A stretch of DNA of 64,000 bases. Origin: Flavobacterium johnsoniae. GTDB lineage: Bacteria > Bacteroidota > Bacteroidia > Flavobacteriales > Flavobacteriaceae. Both the position numbers and the translations under genes were made by a program. Under the pieces are notes generated by a model that saw only the letters and a program-made list of their open reading frames with translations, ran no database searches and was not told the DNA's origin. Of the stretch, positions 29,613 to 38,295 are shown piece after piece (within the stretch, counting starts at the first letter, position 1; every line of letters begins with the position of its first letter). The DNA is taken from NCBI RefSeq assembly GCF_030388325.1, contig NZ_CP103794.1:992001-1056000 (forward strand), given 5' to 3'.

Positions 29613-29682
29613 TTTTTTGTTACTTCTGTCTTATAGCTAAGGGGCATTAATCTATAAAACCATTTAATTTTGATAACATTTA

Positions 29683-29722
29683 TTTAGACGTCTCTATCCA
29701 TATCGCGAAGAGAGACTATTTA
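29683..29722 (-). promoter_or_regulatory. hairpin between sprD and sprB
   Basis: The 120-bp gap is long for this tightly packed operon. Complementary hexamers GTCTCT (29690-29695) and AGAGAC (29711-29716) can pair just after the sprD stop. There is no strong T-tract, so I see an mRNA stability or partial-attenuation element rather than a full terminator. No clear TAnnTTTG promoter is visible in the gap. Confidence 0.35.
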
Positions 29723-29732
29723 TTTTTCTTTA

Positions 29733-32700
29733 TTAATTCTCCACTTTTACAATGGCCATTCTTCCGTTATAAGGCTTATTGCCTTTTGCTTCCAATGCTT
29801 TTGTAGCTTCTTGTAAACCATCAAACTTCTCGTAGTAGATGTAATATTTACTTGTTGTTACATTGTAGAAGAAATTAATATCTGTACGTCCGGCAGCTAC
29901 CGCTTTTGTTAAGAACTCATCACGTTTTTGAACACTGTTATGAACTGCAAGAATTAAATAATAACCACTATCAGAATTTTTAATATTCTTAATAATCTGC
30001 ATATTTGACTGCTCTTCACCAAAATCAAAATCATTTGCTGTCAATGGCGTATTACTTATTTTCGTTGTTTCTTTTATACGTTTAAGAGCCGCAACGTCCT
30101 GCGCATATCTTCCTTGATCATTTTCGTAAGCTGCACGTTTAATTCTACGTTTACGCTCAATTTCTGTTTCAGTTTTGATACGCTCCAAATCTGCTATTAA
30201 GGCAGCACCTTGCTGTTCCATTCTCAACTGAGCCGCTTTCAACTCGTTTATCTTTTCTAAATAAGCCTTGTTTAAAGGATCATTTTTAGGGAACTTTTTA
30301 AGTCTGTCATTGTATAGATTAGTCATTTTCGCAATCTCATTTTTCATGCTAGTATTTGCGTCGGCAATCTGCAATTTCAATGCTTCAATTTGACTATTTT
30401 CTGCCGCTACACTTTTGAATGGTTTTGGCTCTCTATAAATTCCTTTTTCACTTAAATCATTCTCCTCTTTTAAGTCATTTAAGTCTTTTTGTTTATTAGC
30501 AACTGTGGCTGTAAACTGTGCTAATAACTCATTCTGCATTTTACTTGTATTAGCAATCGATGCCGTCAATTCTTCAATTGCTTTTGCTGTTGCGTCTTTG
30601 TTAGCTGCTTCTGCTGCCAATCTAGCTTTTTCTGCCTCAGCATCTGCTTTCGCTTTAGCCTCAGCCGCTAATCTTTCTTGGCGAGCTTGCTCTTCCAATC
30701 TTGCTTTCTCTTCAGCAGCTTGTTGTAATTTCAACGCATCTGCATCCGCTTTGGCTTTTGCTTCTGCTGCTAATCTTGTTTTCTCAGCTTCAGCGTCAGC
30801 TTTTACTTTCGCATCTGCAGCCAATTTCGCTAAACGAGCTTCTTCAGCTAATCTTACTTTTTCTTCAGCAGCTTGTTTTACTTTCAATGCGTCTGCATCG
30901 GCTTTGGCTTTTGCTTCTGCTGCCAATCTAGCTTTCTCTGCTTCGGCGTCTGCTTTTGCTTTAGCATCAGCTGCCAATTTAGCCTGACGTGCCTCTTCTG
31001 CTAATCTTGCTTTTTCATCTGCTGCTTGTTTTGCTTTTAATGCTTCAGCATCTGCTTTCGCTTTTGCGTCGGCAGCTAATTTTGCTTGACGTGCATTTTC
31101 CTCATCTTGTAATCTCTTAGTTTCAGCATCTGCTTTGGCTTTTGCTGTAGCTTCAGCATCCGCTTTAACTTTTGCATCTGCTAATAATTTTGCTTGTAAA
31201 GCTGCCATGTCTGCTTTTGCTTTTGCATCTGCAGCTAATTTCGCTTCTAATGCTTCTGCATCTGCCTTCGCTTTAGCATCAGCTGCCAATTTAGCTTGAC
31301 GAGCTTCTTCATCTTGTTTTGCTTTCAATGCTTCCGCATCAGCTTTTGCTTTAGCATCTGCCGCTAATTTCGCTTGACGAGCCTCTTCTGCCAATCTTGC
31401 TTTCTCTTCAGCGGCTTGTTTTACTTTTAATGCTTCTGCATCCGCTTTTGCTTTTGCTTCAGCGGCCAATCTTGCTTTTTCTGCTTCAGCATCAGCTTTG
31501 GCTTTTGCGTCCGCTGCTAATTTAGCTTGGCGAGCATCTTCTGCTTCTTGTAATTTTTTAGCCTCTGCTTCAGCTTTTGCTTTTGCAGTAGCTTCGGCAT
31601 CCGCTTTAACTCTTGCGTCCGCTATTAGTTTAGCTTGTAAAGCTTCCATATCTGCCTTCGCTTTTGCGTCTGCTGCTAATCTTGCTTTCTCTGCTTCGGC
31701 ATCGGCTTTTGCTTTTGTTTCAGCAGCTAATCTTGCTTTTTCTGCTTCCGCATCCGCTTTTGCTTTTGCGTCTGCTGCTAATTTAGCTTTGGCAGCGGCT
31801 TCTGCATCTGCTTTCGCTTTTGCATCTGCAACTAATTTTGCCTGAAGAGCTTCTGCATCTGCCTTCGCTTTTGCATCAGCAGCTAATTTAGCTTGGCGAG
31901 CTTCTTCAGCTTGTTTTATTTTTAACGCTTCTGCATCTGCTTTTGCTTTCGCTTCAGCAGCAATAAGAGCTTGTCTTGCTTCTTCGTCGGCTTTTGCTTT
32001 TGCTTCTGCTGCTAATCTTTCTTTTTGTGCTGCTTCTTCAGCGGCTTTTGCTTTCGCGTCAGCGGCAAGTTTTGCTTTGTTTGCTGCATCAATAGATGCT
32101 TTAGTTTTAGCTTCTGCTGCAGCTTTTGCTTTCGCTTCTGCTGCTAATCTTGCTTGCAATGCATCTGAATCTGCTTTCGCTTTTGCATCAGCAGCTAAAA
32201 TAGACTGCATATCTGCCTCTGCTGCTTTTGCTTTTGCATCTGCTTTACGTTTAGCTTCAGCAGCGTCTGCTTTTGCTTTATTATCTGCAATAAGTTTAAT
32301 TCTTGCAGCTTCCGCATCCGCTTTTGCTTTTTCAGCGGCTGCTAATCTTGCTTGTCTTGCAGCTTCTGCATCTGCTTTCGCTTTATCTGCAGCTAATTGC
32401 GCTGCTGTTTTTTGCGGTGCAGGAGCTGGTTTCGCCGCTTCAGCTTTTGCTTTTGCTGCTGTTTCTGCATCGGCTTTAGCTTTTGCATCTGCTGCTAATT
32501 TCAATTTCATAGCTTCTGCATCAGCTTTCGCTTTATCAGCAGCCAATTGTGCTTGTGTTTTTGGTGCAGCTGCAGCTGGTTTGTTGGCTGCTGCTTTTGC
32601 TCTTGCAGCAGCGGCAGCATCTACTCTTGCTTTATTGTCTGCAACCAATTTAATTCTACGCTCTTCTGCATCAGCTCTAGCTTTGTCTGCTGCTAATTGC

Positions 32701-33992
32701 GCTTGTGTTTTCTGAGTTGTAGCAACGGCTCTATTTGCTGTTGCAGTTTGTGCTCTAGCTGCAGCCGCGGCATCTGCTTTGGCTTTAGCTTCGGCAGCTA
32801 ATTTTATTTTAACAGCTTCAGCATCTGCTTTTGCTTTATTATCTGCTTCTAATTTTGCTTTTGCTGCAGCTTCGGCATCAGCCTTAACTTTTTCTGATGC
32901 AGCAAGTCTAGCTTGTCTAGCTTCGGCATCGGCTTTTGCTTTCGCTTCAGCGGCCAATCTTGTTTTTTCAGCAACATCTTCTCTTGCTACTTTTGCAGTT
33001 GTAGATGGTTTAGCCATTACTGGTTTTGGTTTTGCAGGATCTATCAATGATCCTTCATCTTCATCTGCGTAATAGTAATTTCTGTTTTTGAATCTGTAGG
33101 CAATGGCAAATTCATGAGAACCGCCTAGATTAGAGAAATTGCCCATTCCTCTTTCGTAATTATATTCAATAGAAATACTTGGAGAAATATTAACCCCAAG
33201 TCCTCCTGAAACACCATATAAAGTGTTATATCCAGCTTGTGCCCAAATTCCTTGTTGTAAAGTCAGCATAGCAAGACCAGAAATAACGGTTTTGTCTTTT
33301 TTAATTTCTGTTCTAACAATTCCAGAAAATTTACTTCTGTCAAAGAATCCGTAACTGTCAATATATCCTGTGTACATCGCGTGCAACTGGATGGCTCTTT
33401 CTGGATCTTCTTTTACCATTCCACCGCCAAAATTGTACAGTATTAAATTATTAACCGATAATCCGAAATCTAAAAATTCAGTTCCGTAATTAATTCCTGG
33501 ATTAACTGTTAGCAAAGTGCTCGAAGGATATTCTCCAATCAAGATATCAGAATCATCAGATATAATTTTTCCTTTGTTTAAACCACTTTGATAAGCACCT
33601 ACATTTAAACCAAAAGTTAAGTTACTATCTTGATCAAGGGAAATATTATGAGCAAAATTGGCAATTCCGCCAAAAACGGTCATTAACCCATAATTTTGCT
33701 GAAATAAGCCAATTGCAAAAGCATCGTTTTCTCTAATACGTCCAGAATAATTGGCCAAATAAGTTTGCGGAGCATTATCAAATTGAACCCATTGTCTTTT
33801 GTTATAAAAACTTATATACGGATTTGCTTCACGAACAAAACTGAATGTTGGGTTGATTAAATATCTATTAAATTTTAAAGAATTTCTAATGGGTAATGAA
33901 AACGAAACAACTCCATCCTCATTAGCATTTTGAGAATAGAGTACATTTGAAAAGCCGTAAAATAAAGTGATGAATAGTAGGATTTTCTTCAT
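29733..33992 (-). CDS. sprD: SprD, gliding-motility protein with PorP/SprF-like domain and long Ala/Lys helical rod
   Basis: 1,419 residues. Signal peptide (MKKILLFITLFYGFSNVLYSQ). Residues about 25-310 resemble the PorP/SprF outer-membrane family (FNRYLINPTFSFVREANPYISFYNKRQW; ISPSISIEYNYERG; HEFAIAYRFKNR). From about 331 to 1134 the protein is a low-complexity rod of Ala, Lys, Glu and Asp built from units such as AKAKADAEALKAKQ and EEARQAKLAAD, predicted continuous helix. A second charged helical part follows (about 1135-1330). The last 75 residues (YYLILAVHNSVQKRDEFLTKAV ... YYEKFDGLQEATKAL) look SPOR-like and could bind denuded glycan. In F. johnsoniae sprD mutants are impaired in gliding and SprB function. 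It lies 1 bp after sprC. Confidence 0.92.
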   Translation of the reverse strand: MKKILLFITLFYGFSNVLYSQNANEDGVVSFSLPIRNSLKFNRYLINPTFSFVREANPYISFYNKRQWVQFDNAPQTYLANYSGRIRENDAFAIGLFQQNYGLMTVFGGIANFAHNISLDQDSNLTFGLNVGAYQSGLNKGKIISDDSDILIGEYPSSTLLTVNPGINYGTEFLDFGLSVNNLILYNFGGGMVKEDPERAIQLHAMYTGYIDSYGFFDRSKFSGIVRTEIKKDKTVISGLAMLTLQQGIWAQAGYNTLYGVSGGLGVNISPSISIEYNYERGMGNFSNLGGSHEFAIAYRFKNRNYYYADEDEGSLIDPAKPKPVMAKPSTTAKVAREDVAEKTRLAAEAKAKADAEARQARLAASEKVKADAEAAAKAKLEADNKAKADAEAVKIKLAAEAKAKADAAAAARAQTATANRAVATTQKTQAQLAADKARADAEERRIKLVADNKARVDAAAAARAKAAANKPAAAAPKTQAQLAADKAKADAEAMKLKLAADAKAKADAETAAKAKAEAAKPAPAPQKTAAQLAADKAKADAEAARQARLAAAEKAKADAEAARIKLIADNKAKADAAEAKRKADAKAKAAEADMQSILAADAKAKADSDALQARLAAEAKAKAAAEAKTKASIDAANKAKLAADAKAKAAEEAAQKERLAAEAKAKADEEARQALIAAEAKAKADAEALKIKQAEEARQAKLAADAKAKADAEALQAKLVADAKAKADAEAAAKAKLAADAKAKADAEAEKARLAAETKAKADAEAEKARLAADAKAKADMEALQAKLIADARVKADAEATAKAKAEAEAKKLQEAEDARQAKLAADAKAKADAEAEKARLAAEAKAKADAEALKVKQAAEEKARLAEEARQAKLAADAKAKADAEALKAKQDEEARQAKLAADAKAKADAEALEAKLAADAKAKADMAALQAKLLADAKVKADAEATAKAKADAETKRLQDEENARQAKLAADAKAKADAEALKAKQAADEKARLAEEARQAKLAADAKAKADAEAEKARLAAEAKAKADADALKVKQAAEEKVRLAEEARLAKLAADAKVKADAEAEKTRLAAEAKAKADADALKLQQAAEEKARLEEQARQERLAAEAKAKADAEAEKARLAAEAANKDATAKAIEELTASIANTSKMQNELLAQFTATVANKQKDLNDLKEENDLSEKGIYREPKPFKSVAAENSQIEALKLQIADANTSMKNEIAKMTNLYNDRLKKFPKNDPLNKAYLEKINELKAAQLRMEQQGAALIADLERIKTETEIERKRRIKRAAYENDQGRYAQDVAALKRIKETTKISNTPLTANDFDFGEEQSNMQIIKNIKNSDSGYYLILAVHNSVQKRDEFLTKAVAAGRTDINFFYNVTTSKYYIYYEKFDGLQEATKALEAKGNKPYNGRMAIVKVEN
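30590..33000 (-). repeat. low-complexity Ala/Lys/Asp/Glu repeat tract within sprD
   Basis: About 2.4 kb of degenerate tandem units (6-14 codons each) encoding AKAKADAEA-type helices. The DNA repeats are imperfect because codon choice varies (GCA/GCT/GCC/GCG), which leaves several long open frames on the opposite strand that are artefacts. The tract is a likely site of length polymorphism. Confidence 0.9.
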
Positions 33993-33993
33993 A

Positions 33994-35418
33994 TTATTTT
34001 ATAACAGTTATTGATCCTTTTTTTTCACCAGTGTCTGATTGAATGACATAGTAATAAACGGGATTTACATTTTTAAAATCTATATTGTTTTGGGGCCAAT
34101 CTCCTTGATAATTTACCACATCAAGTACTTTATCTCCGTTTGAACTAATGATAATTACCTTAGTGGCTGCATTTTTATATTCGTCTGGAATATTCCAATA
34201 CGGATTCATTCCGCTTAATTTTATAATGTTTGGAATAACACTTGCTGGACCAGAATCGCCATTAATTCTAAATGAAAACTCTTTGTTAGCAATACAACCT
34301 GATGCTTGAGAAATTTTTACTTTATAATTACCTTTTACAGAAACAGTATAAGAACTTCCTGTTTCTCCAGAAATTAAATTATTATTTAAATACCACTCAA
34401 AAGTTGGACTTGTAGCATCTGTTGTAACATTTACGCTTAAGGTTTCACCTTCACTTAACTTATATCCATCTTGAACATCAATACTTGCATCAAAGCCATT
34501 GCTTTGAAGATTGATTGTTCCTGTAGCACTACATCCTCCAAAATCAACTTCTACAGAGTAAGAGCCAGATTCGTTGGTAGAATATGTTCTGTTTGTTGCG
34601 CCAGTAATAATTGCACCGTCTTTTTTCCACTGGTATTTGTTTCCAGAAGTTGCTGTTAAAATAGTTCCTGTACCGCTAGCACAAAAAGGATTTCCTAAGC
34701 TTGAACTAATTGTTACTGCACTACTTGAAGAAGAATTTCCAACTGCAATATGGTTAGAACTAAAATTGGCATCTGTACAAGATCCGTAATCTATAGTTGC
34801 ATAATAATCTCCGGCTGCATTTACCGTTAACGTTTTACCACTTTGTCCTGCAATAACAACATTGTCTTTATACCAGATATATTTAAGATTTGGGTAATTT
34901 ACTGGTGAATTTGTGCCACTATCTACCGATAAAGTAAGACTTCCTCCTGCACAAATTGTTGCGTTTGTATCTTTGTTATTGATTGAAAAAGTAGATTCGT
35001 AAACTTTAAAATAAGCTGGAAAAGAAGTATTTCCAGCTGAATTTCTAAATCTTGTACTTGTAGTTGTACCAGAACTTTTAACTCTTAACCCGTAAGTTTC
35101 AGAACCTACCAAATTAGTCGGAACGGCAAATTTAATAGTCTTTTGCGTTGCAGAAACATCTATGGTTTGAAGTAAAGTTGTAGCAATTGGATTATTTGAA
35201 CTATCTAAAAGTTCAATAGTAAACGTTGTTCCTTCAGGAAAATTAACGTAACTAAAGGTTGCAAAAAATTCATTAAAAGAGCTACCCGCACACAACTTAT
35301 CTAAGCCATCTAATTGCGCTGGCACGATAGTTTGAGCATGCAGGTTTCCTTTAGCAAAAAACATAATGCTAAGTAAAAAGAAAACTTTAAAGAAAGATAA
35401 AGTAGTTTTTTGAATCAT
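33994..35418 (-). CDS. sprC: SprC, secreted gliding-motility protein with Ig-like domains
   Basis: 474 residues with signal peptide (FFLLSIMFFAKGNLHAQ). Several Ig-like/PKD-like beta domains are apparent at about 40-150, 155-235, 240-310 and 315-385: TICAGGSLTLSVDSG, LKYIWYKDNVVIAGQSGKTL, YQWKKDGAIITGATNRTYS, FEWYLNNNLISGETGSSYT. The last 85 residues (IPNIIKLSGMNPYWNIPDEY ... IIISSNGDKVL ... PVYYYVIQSDTGEKKGSI) look like a divergent type B T9SS C-terminal domain, so it is probably secreted to or across the outer membrane. Its ATG overlaps the preceding gene's stop (ATGA), and sprD starts 1 bp after its stop. Position and architecture match sprC of F. johnsoniae. Confidence 0.88.
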   Translation of the reverse strand: MIQKTTLSFFKVFFLLSIMFFAKGNLHAQTIVPAQLDGLDKLCAGSSFNEFFATFSYVNFPEGTTFTIELLDSSNNPIATTLLQTIDVSATQKTIKFAVPTNLVGSETYGLRVKSSGTTTSTRFRNSAGNTSFPAYFKVYESTFSINNKDTNATICAGGSLTLSVDSGTNSPVNYPNLKYIWYKDNVVIAGQSGKTLTVNAAGDYYATIDYGSCTDANFSSNHIAVGNSSSSSAVTISSSLGNPFCASGTGTILTATSGNKYQWKKDGAIITGATNRTYSTNESGSYSVEVDFGGCSATGTINLQSNGFDASIDVQDGYKLSEGETLSVNVTTDATSPTFEWYLNNNLISGETGSSYTVSVKGNYKVKISQASGCIANKEFSFRINGDSGPASVIPNIIKLSGMNPYWNIPDEYKNAATKVIIISSNGDKVLDVVNYQGDWPQNNIDFKNVNPVYYYVIQSDTGEKKGSITVIK

Positions 35419-35822
35419 ATAGTGCGTGTTCTTGCTAGGTCGATACGCTCAAAAAACAAAATATCAATGAATGTTTCTGAAAAATCATATTTGTAGTTTT
35501 CAATAATATCTTTTGCTAAAATTGAAGTTGCTGCAAATGATGAATCCTCATTACAATCGTTAGATACCGTATTGGTTTCAGCTACTATAGTAAGGCTGTC
35601 CTTGGGGGTGGACATCCCTACTATAAACTGATTAAATTTGTCTGAATTGCTGTTTTTTAATACAGCCTTAGTACTTTTCTGGTTAGCATTACATAAAGTT
35701 AACACGCACTCAGAATCAGCAGCCTGTGTAGGTTTTCCTGCTGTATTCTGTGCATATAGAGTTAACGATATAGGCGAAACCAAAAATATTATATATAAAA
35801 AATATTTTTTCGTAGATACCAT
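35415..35822 (-). CDS. small secreted protein of the spr operon, unknown function
   Basis: 135 residues with a signal peptide (KYFLYIIFLVSPISLTLYAQ). The mature part is Ser/Thr/Asn-rich with three Cys (ECVLTLC, NDC) and an acidic, aromatic C-terminal section (YKYDFSETFIDILFFERIDLA). I know no domain for it. The start overlaps nothing, but its stop overlaps the sprC ATG by 4 bp, so translational coupling with sprC is likely. It corresponds by position to the unnamed gene before sprC in F. johnsoniae. Periplasmic or surface location is inferred from the signal peptide alone. Confidence 0.75.
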   Translation of the reverse strand: MVSTKKYFLYIIFLVSPISLTLYAQNTAGKPTQAADSECVLTLCNANQKSTKAVLKNSNSDKFNQFIVGMSTPKDSLTIVAETNTVSNDCNEDSSFAATSILAKDIIENYKYDFSETFIDILFFERIDLARTRTI

Positions 35823-35924
35823 TATGTCTTGATCTTTATTTGGGGTCCTTTAACGATACATAAATTGTGTCTGGGGACTTTATTAATAAAATTTACGCGA
35901 GGGAATAAAAATCGAAACTATTAT

Positions 35925-37214
35925 CTATTTACCGCTTGAAGCCGTGATTTTTCCTAATTGTAATCTGAAATCTGGTTTTTTAGGATTGAAGATATCAATG
36001 AAAGTTTCTTTGTTGTCACTTTGAGAGTAAACGTTAAAGAAAATACTATTTCCGTACCAGCTTTCTAAATCTTCATTATTAGAATTGTATTCAGTAAAGA
36101 TGTTTCCATTACATAAATTGAAATACATTTCCTCAAATTTGATTTTTTTAAGGTTGGCGTCATTGATTTCTGTTTTGCTGTCTAATAATACTGCAGGGTT
36201 AAATCCAGAGATTACACTTCTTTTCATTTCTAAAGAAGCATTTTCTGCAACGTAAACAGCTTCTTTTACTAAACCTGCTTGAATATCAGCTTTAATATTT
36301 TCACTGTCATTTACCATCGTAATATTACTAGCAACAACTAAAGTTTGTTTTTTAGTAAAATCTGTTTCACTTTTCTTTTCAAAAGATCTAACTTCCATAC
36401 AACGAGATCCATCTTTAGTACTAGAGAAGTAAGAAGATCTTACTGCTAAAGAGTTAAAGAAACGACATTGTACTCCTTGAGAAAATTTAAAGTCATCATT
36501 AACTGATTTATAAGAAACGAATTTTGTAGCATTTAAGTCACCACCTAAAACTCCGAATGAGTCTCCTCCAGCGTAACTAACCATGATATTTTCTAGAACT
36601 GTTTTGTTTCCAACACCAGCAAGAGTTAAACCGTTGAAAGTGTCTACACCTTTAACTTTTTTACCAGCGAACTCAATTCTAACGAATCTTAAAATTCCAG
36701 AATTTGAAGCCACGTTATCTCCACCGTAGGTAGTAAGAGTTGGGTCAAGGTCAAGGTTGTAAGAACCTACATTTCCAAATTTGTTAATTGGAGCATCTCC
36801 AAGAACTACAATTCCACCCCAATCACCAGCTTTTTTCATGCTTCTGTTTGAAGTAAATACAATTGGATCTGTTTCTAAACCGTCTGCAACTAGTTGTGCA
36901 CCTTTTGTAATTACTAATGTTCCTTTAGTTTCAAAGTCACCAATAATTACTGTACCTGGCTCAATAGTCAAAACAGCATTGTTTGTAACGTATACGTTTC
37001 CTTGCAAAACGTAGATGTTTCTTTTCAGCAATTTAGTATTAACAGAAATATTTCCTGCTAAAATTTGGTTTGCTTCTCCATAGTCTACTTTGTTAGGCTT
37101 AAATTCGGTCCAGTTGTTTAACCAATTAGTGTAGCCCATAATTCCTTTCTCTTGTTGAGCATTCATACTCGCTACTGTCAAAAGAACGCAGATTAATTGA
37201 GTAATTTTTTTCAT
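35925..37214 (-). CDS. secreted right-handed beta-helix protein of the spr operon
   Basis: 429 residues with a signal peptide (QLICVLLTVASMNAQ). The central part shows the stacked, Gly/Asn-rich strand pattern of a right-handed parallel beta-helix: LQGNVYVTNNAVLTIEPGTV, KGTLVITKGAQLVADGLE, DWGGIVVLGDAPINKFG, LENIMVSYAGGDSFG. This resembles a family of Bacteroidetes proteins annotated only as hypothetical (some as 'multidrug transporter', which this sequence does not support). No catalytic motif or C-terminal T9SS signal is evident. It is the second gene of the spr operon; its role in gliding is unknown to me. Confidence 0.78.
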   Translation of the reverse strand: MKKITQLICVLLTVASMNAQQEKGIMGYTNWLNNWTEFKPNKVDYGEANQILAGNISVNTKLLKRNIYVLQGNVYVTNNAVLTIEPGTVIIGDFETKGTLVITKGAQLVADGLETDPIVFTSNRSMKKAGDWGGIVVLGDAPINKFGNVGSYNLDLDPTLTTYGGDNVASNSGILRFVRIEFAGKKVKGVDTFNGLTLAGVGNKTVLENIMVSYAGGDSFGVLGGDLNATKFVSYKSVNDDFKFSQGVQCRFFNSLAVRSSYFSSTKDGSRCMEVRSFEKKSETDFTKKQTLVVASNITMVNDSENIKADIQAGLVKEAVYVAENASLEMKRSVISGFNPAVLLDSKTEINDANLKKIKFEEMYFNLCNGNIFTEYNSNNEDLESWYGNSIFFNVYSQSDNKETFIDIFNPKKPDFRLQLGKITASSGK

Positions 37215-37266
37215 GATAAGGGGGTATTACGGTTAATAATAAATTTGGGTATGCGTAAACGAAAAA

Positions 37267-37312
37267 ACTCCTCTCGAATTTTCCAAAAATTTCAGAACCT
37301 TCGAGAATGAGT
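37267..37312 (-). terminator. terminator-like attenuator between the first two spr-operon genes
   Basis: In the 193-bp gap, arms ACTCCTCTCGAA (37267-37278) and TTCGAGAATGAGT (37300-37312) pair with two bulges. On the minus strand the hairpin is followed by TTTTTTCG. It should stop a fraction of transcripts after the 150-residue gene and let the rest continue into sprC-sprF. The T-rich side at 37313-37319 would make it work on the plus strand too. Confidence 0.55.
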
Positions 37313-37407
37313 CTTTTTTTATTTTGTTTTTCGAAAGCATTCCACATTAGATTTTCTGAATCTACGTAAACGCTTCGAAAAAGGTTTTAAAAAAAATTAA
37401 GCATTTA

Positions 37408-37860
37408 TTACATTTCGTTCAAATCGTTGAACTCGTGTAATGATTTCAATGTACTTTCGTAAAATAAAATAGCAGCGATAAGATTTCCTTTATCAGAATA
37501 AGGCATCATTTTTCTTTGAAACTCAACAGTAGTATCTAAGAAAGTTGAAGTACCAACTGCCTGAGCATCTAAGATTTTTTTGTGATCGCCATCGTCTGGA
37601 ATACCTAAGTCCGCCATTGTAACTCCTGGCTTAGTAACCAAAGCAATGTAAGGGAGAGTTTTTACTAAAACTTTAATACGCTCAATGTATAATTCCAAAA
37701 GTTCACCTTTTTGCATACCACTCAATTCTTTTTGATCATGGTATTTACGGATAAGAGCCGTTGTACTGATAATACTTCTAGGAGCATTCTTTGCCTGTGC
37801 TGAAACAGCAGCAGTAGTTAAGATAAAAAAAGCACTTAATAGAGTAATTTTCCCTTTCAT
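37408..37860 (-). CDS. small secreted protein, first gene of the spr operon
   Basis: 150 residues with signal peptide (ITLLSAFFILTTAAVSAQ). The mature protein is mostly helical (KGELLELYIERIKVLVKTLPYIAL; FLDTTVEFQRKMMPYSDKGNLIAAILFYESTLKSLHEF), with no Cys and no domain I recognise. A promoter-like TATTTTTG lies about 35 bp upstream, and a terminator-like hairpin follows, so this gene may be made in excess over the rest of the operon. It occupies the position of the first gene of the seven-gene sprB operon of F. johnsoniae. Confidence 0.75.
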   Translation of the reverse strand: MKGKITLLSAFFILTTAAVSAQAKNAPRSIISTTALIRKYHDQKELSGMQKGELLELYIERIKVLVKTLPYIALVTKPGVTMADLGIPDDGDHKKILDAQAVGTSTFLDTTVEFQRKMMPYSDKGNLIAAILFYESTLKSLHEFNDLNEM

Positions 37861-37894
37861 AGATTCTTATTTTATAATTGGTTGTTGATAAAAA

Positions 37895-37924
37895 CAAAAA
37901 TATAGAAATTAACTTAATTAACAA
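37895..37924 (-). promoter_or_regulatory. candidate promoter of the spr operon
   Basis: The minus strand shows TTG (37922-37924), 19 nt, then TATTTTTG (37895-37902), fitting the Bacteroidetes -33/-7 consensus. The predicted leader to the ATG at 37860 is about 30 nt. It would drive the 25-kb transcript through sprF. Confidence 0.5.
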
Positions 37925-38263
37925 CTCTAATGGATTTTTTTTTCAAAATATTTTCTTAAAAAAAGCTTAAAAACCAGCGTTATGTCGAGAAAATGTGCGT
38001 TTTAACGCTCTTTTTGTTAAAACTGCTAAGGCTTAAAAAGTAAGGTATTCGCTATAAAAAATAAAATTCTCAAACTTTAAATAATCAAAAAAACCTTACG
38101 TTTAGCGTTTTTTGAAAAAAAATATTAACAAAAACATCTTGATAAATGCTCAGGTTGAGATGTTTATTAACAAAATTATATCTAGATCAAAACAAAAAAA
38201 TGGCTGTTTTAAGTTTGTAATTTGAAAATTATAGCTAAGCGAGAAACTTTATCCCTAAAATTT

Positions 38264-38291
38264 TTGACTACATCATTTTCTGCTATCTTTG
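38264..38291 (+). promoter_or_regulatory. holB: promoter of holB, probably leaderless
   Basis: TTG at 38264-38266, a 17-nt spacer and TATCTTTG at 38284-38291. The ATG (38296) follows only 4 nt later, so transcription would start at or next to the start codon, giving a leaderless mRNA. Confidence 0.6.
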
Positions 38292-38295
38292 CTCC

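Larger units (their letters stand above)
37861..38295. other. 435-bp intergenic region between the spr operon and holB
   Basis: Divergent promoter region. The spr-operon promoter lies near 37895-37924 (minus strand) and the holB promoter at 38264-38291 (plus strand). In between are two weak inverted repeats: AGCGTT/AACGCT around 37977-38013, followed by CTTTTTG, and AACATCT/AGATGTT around 38132-38165. No ORF of interest is visible. Confidence 0.6.

Noticed and set aside
30505..33072. Long plus-strand open frames opposite sprD, rich in Ala/Ser/Phe
   Set aside because: They mirror the low-complexity AKAKADAEA tract of sprD (no stops arise from those codons in antisense). No signal, domain or start context supports them.
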